From: Aphrocallistes beatrix
Lineage: Eukaryota > Porifera > Hexactinellida > Sceptrulophora > Aphrocallistidae
Assembly: GCA_963281255.1 (NCBI GenBank)
Contig: OY725493.1
Span: forward strand, 248,001 to 312,000
DNA: 64,000 nt
Direction: 5' to 3'
Shown piece by piece: positions 63,006-64,000 of this stretch (position 1 is its first letter; each line of letters begins with the position of its first letter). A program made the position numbers and the translations under genes. The notes below the pieces were generated by a model. It saw nothing but the letters and a program-made list of their open reading frames with translations. It had not been told where the DNA came from and did no database searches.

Positions 63006-64000
63006 CTAATTTTTTGAAATCGTAGACAATGCACAATGACTATTCGCTATTTGAACGTACAGCTCTTTGTACCAAATTGCTATTTCCAACACCTTGCTTC
63101 TAACTGCATGTGATATGATTGGTTGAGCTAGCATAGAGTGGATTGCATCTAGGATTTGACGGAGTGAGACACTAGGAGAGTAGTCTTCTATGAGAATAGG
63201 ATGACATATGAGTCCTGCCTTGTCTACGTTAGGATGATAGACTGATGATAGAAATCTCAGTTTAGGCGGGTAATGTGGGTACTGTTCTACGAAATTCAAC
63301 TCCATTATAAATATAGAACCTTCAAAAGGAGAGTATATTGGTCCTTGCATGAAGATTATCCATTTCAGAATTTCATTTTTAAAAGGATAGAGTTTGCAAT
63401 AAGGACTAGGACTCTTAATGTAAGCAGTAACTTTCCTTAAAATGTGTGTGCTGTTAGCTATTGTGCTTTGCGATATCATAGCCTTCTGATATTCATCTTT
63501 ATCTGAGTTTTCAAGGAATTCTTCTGTACTCATTAATTGATCAGAAAGTTGACGAAAGAGAAGGTTATAACTCCAATAATGATCATTCTCTACTTGAGAA
63601 CCTGAAAACATATCTTGCAATACTGAAGAGTATTGTAATAATATACTAATCGGAGGTGAAAATTTATTTTCTTTCCACAAAGATTTTGAAATTTTATTTT
63701 CTGTAAGATGAATTCCTTTCGAAATTTTAGCTAGAACTTCTATATTATGCGCAAATTGATGTGACAGAATAATATTATTCACTACAGAGGTAGATTCGTA
63801 CAGCCTTTTTTCAAACGAGTTCGTCTTAGCTCCATAATATTTTATATTAGTTTCACCATTAGTGAGTAGAAATATTTTTGTTCTCGACTCGTTGCTAGGG
63901 CTAGAATATTTATCAATGCAATACGCGAGTGCGTTTAAGATTATTCCACTACTGAGTCGATTCCTCAGGATAAACGAAGGTTTGAATTTTTCAACAGTTT
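63006..64000 (-). CDS. Class II gene G, partial: vWA half and E2, no U-box
   Basis: The minus-strand frame is open from the window edge to a stop at 63006. It encodes the second half of the vWA (SSGIILNALAYCID; IFLLTNGETN; SVVNNIILSHQFAHN), a linker (MSTEEFLENSDKDEYQK) and a complete E2 domain with HPN and active-site cysteine (YHPNVDKAGLICHPIL). It then ends after IWYKELYVQIANSHCAL with an unrelated STISKN tail. The U-box present in every other class II copy is missing, so this one would have only E2. Upstream domains lie outside the window. No lesion is visible, but loss of the E3 end suggests truncation. Confidence 0.8.
   Translation of the reverse strand, partial: TVEKFKPSFILRNRLSSGIILNALAYCIDKYSSPSNESRTKIFLLTNGETNIKYYGAKTNSFEKRLYESTSVVNNIILSHQFAHNIEVLAKISKGIHLTENKISKSLWKENKFSPPISILLQYSSVLQDMFSGSQVENDHYWSYNLLFRQLSDQLMSTEEFLENSDKDEYQKAMISQSTIANSTHILRKVTAYIKSPSPYCKLYPFKNEILKWIIFMQGPIYSPFEGSIFIMELNFVEQYPHYPPKLRFLSSVYHPNVDKAGLICHPILIEDYSPSVSLRQILDAIHSMLAQPIISHAVRSKVLEIAIWYKELYVQIANSHCALSTISKN

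Overview
This is a eukaryotic nuclear window from an AT-rich, invertebrate-type animal genome. Genes have introns with GT...AG junctions. The protein modules (SAM, TRAF-type zinc fingers, U-box, E2, von Willebrand A) are those of a metazoan. About half the window is transposon debris: Ty3/Gypsy, Ginger-like integrase, LINE, hAT, mariner, Tc1, Helitron-like and many foldback elements. An early-branching marine invertebrate such as a sponge would fit, but the sequence does not prove the taxon. There is a 200-N assembly gap at 45041-45240.

The centre of interest is a lineage-specific family of large proteins that join most of a ubiquitin cascade in one chain: [SAM exon]-two predicted ubiquitin-like folds-conserved helical block-von Willebrand A domain (vWA)-E2 (UBC) domain-U-box E3. 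Two classes are present. Class I (plus strand at 17182 and 33181; broken minus-strand copy at 27678-29402) has a canonical vWA metal site and a heptapeptide repeat. Class II (minus strand, 41974 to the window end, plus a copy at 20656-23038) has a degenerate metal site, and separate SAM exons lie upstream of two bodies. One class II relative (46483-48555) has swapped the vWA-E2-U-box half for RING-like/TRAF zinc fingers and a coiled coil. A lone TRAF-like gene piece lies at 31387-32037.

Layout. 1-4700: decayed Gypsy pol and an OTU protease-like fragment. 5400-9850: large inverted repeat with LINE fragments and a Helitron-like insertion. 9900-11660: intron-containing Ginger/GIN-like integrase gene with one internal stop. 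11860-15030: four-deep nest of transposons. 15030-17170: MITEs and foldback elements. 17182-36348: class I genes, broken class I and II copies and the TRAF-like gene. 36660-41300: foldback, Helitron-like, mariner and Tc1 elements. 41970-64000: minus-strand class II array.

If expressed, intact members would carry E2 and U-box E3 activity in one protein, with the SAM, UBL and vWA parts as likely scaffolding or target-recognition modules. Tandem copies, frequent pseudogenes, patchwork similarity, swapped effector halves and one member that has lost its E2 cysteine together resemble a fast-evolving, possibly defence-related, family. That role is inference.
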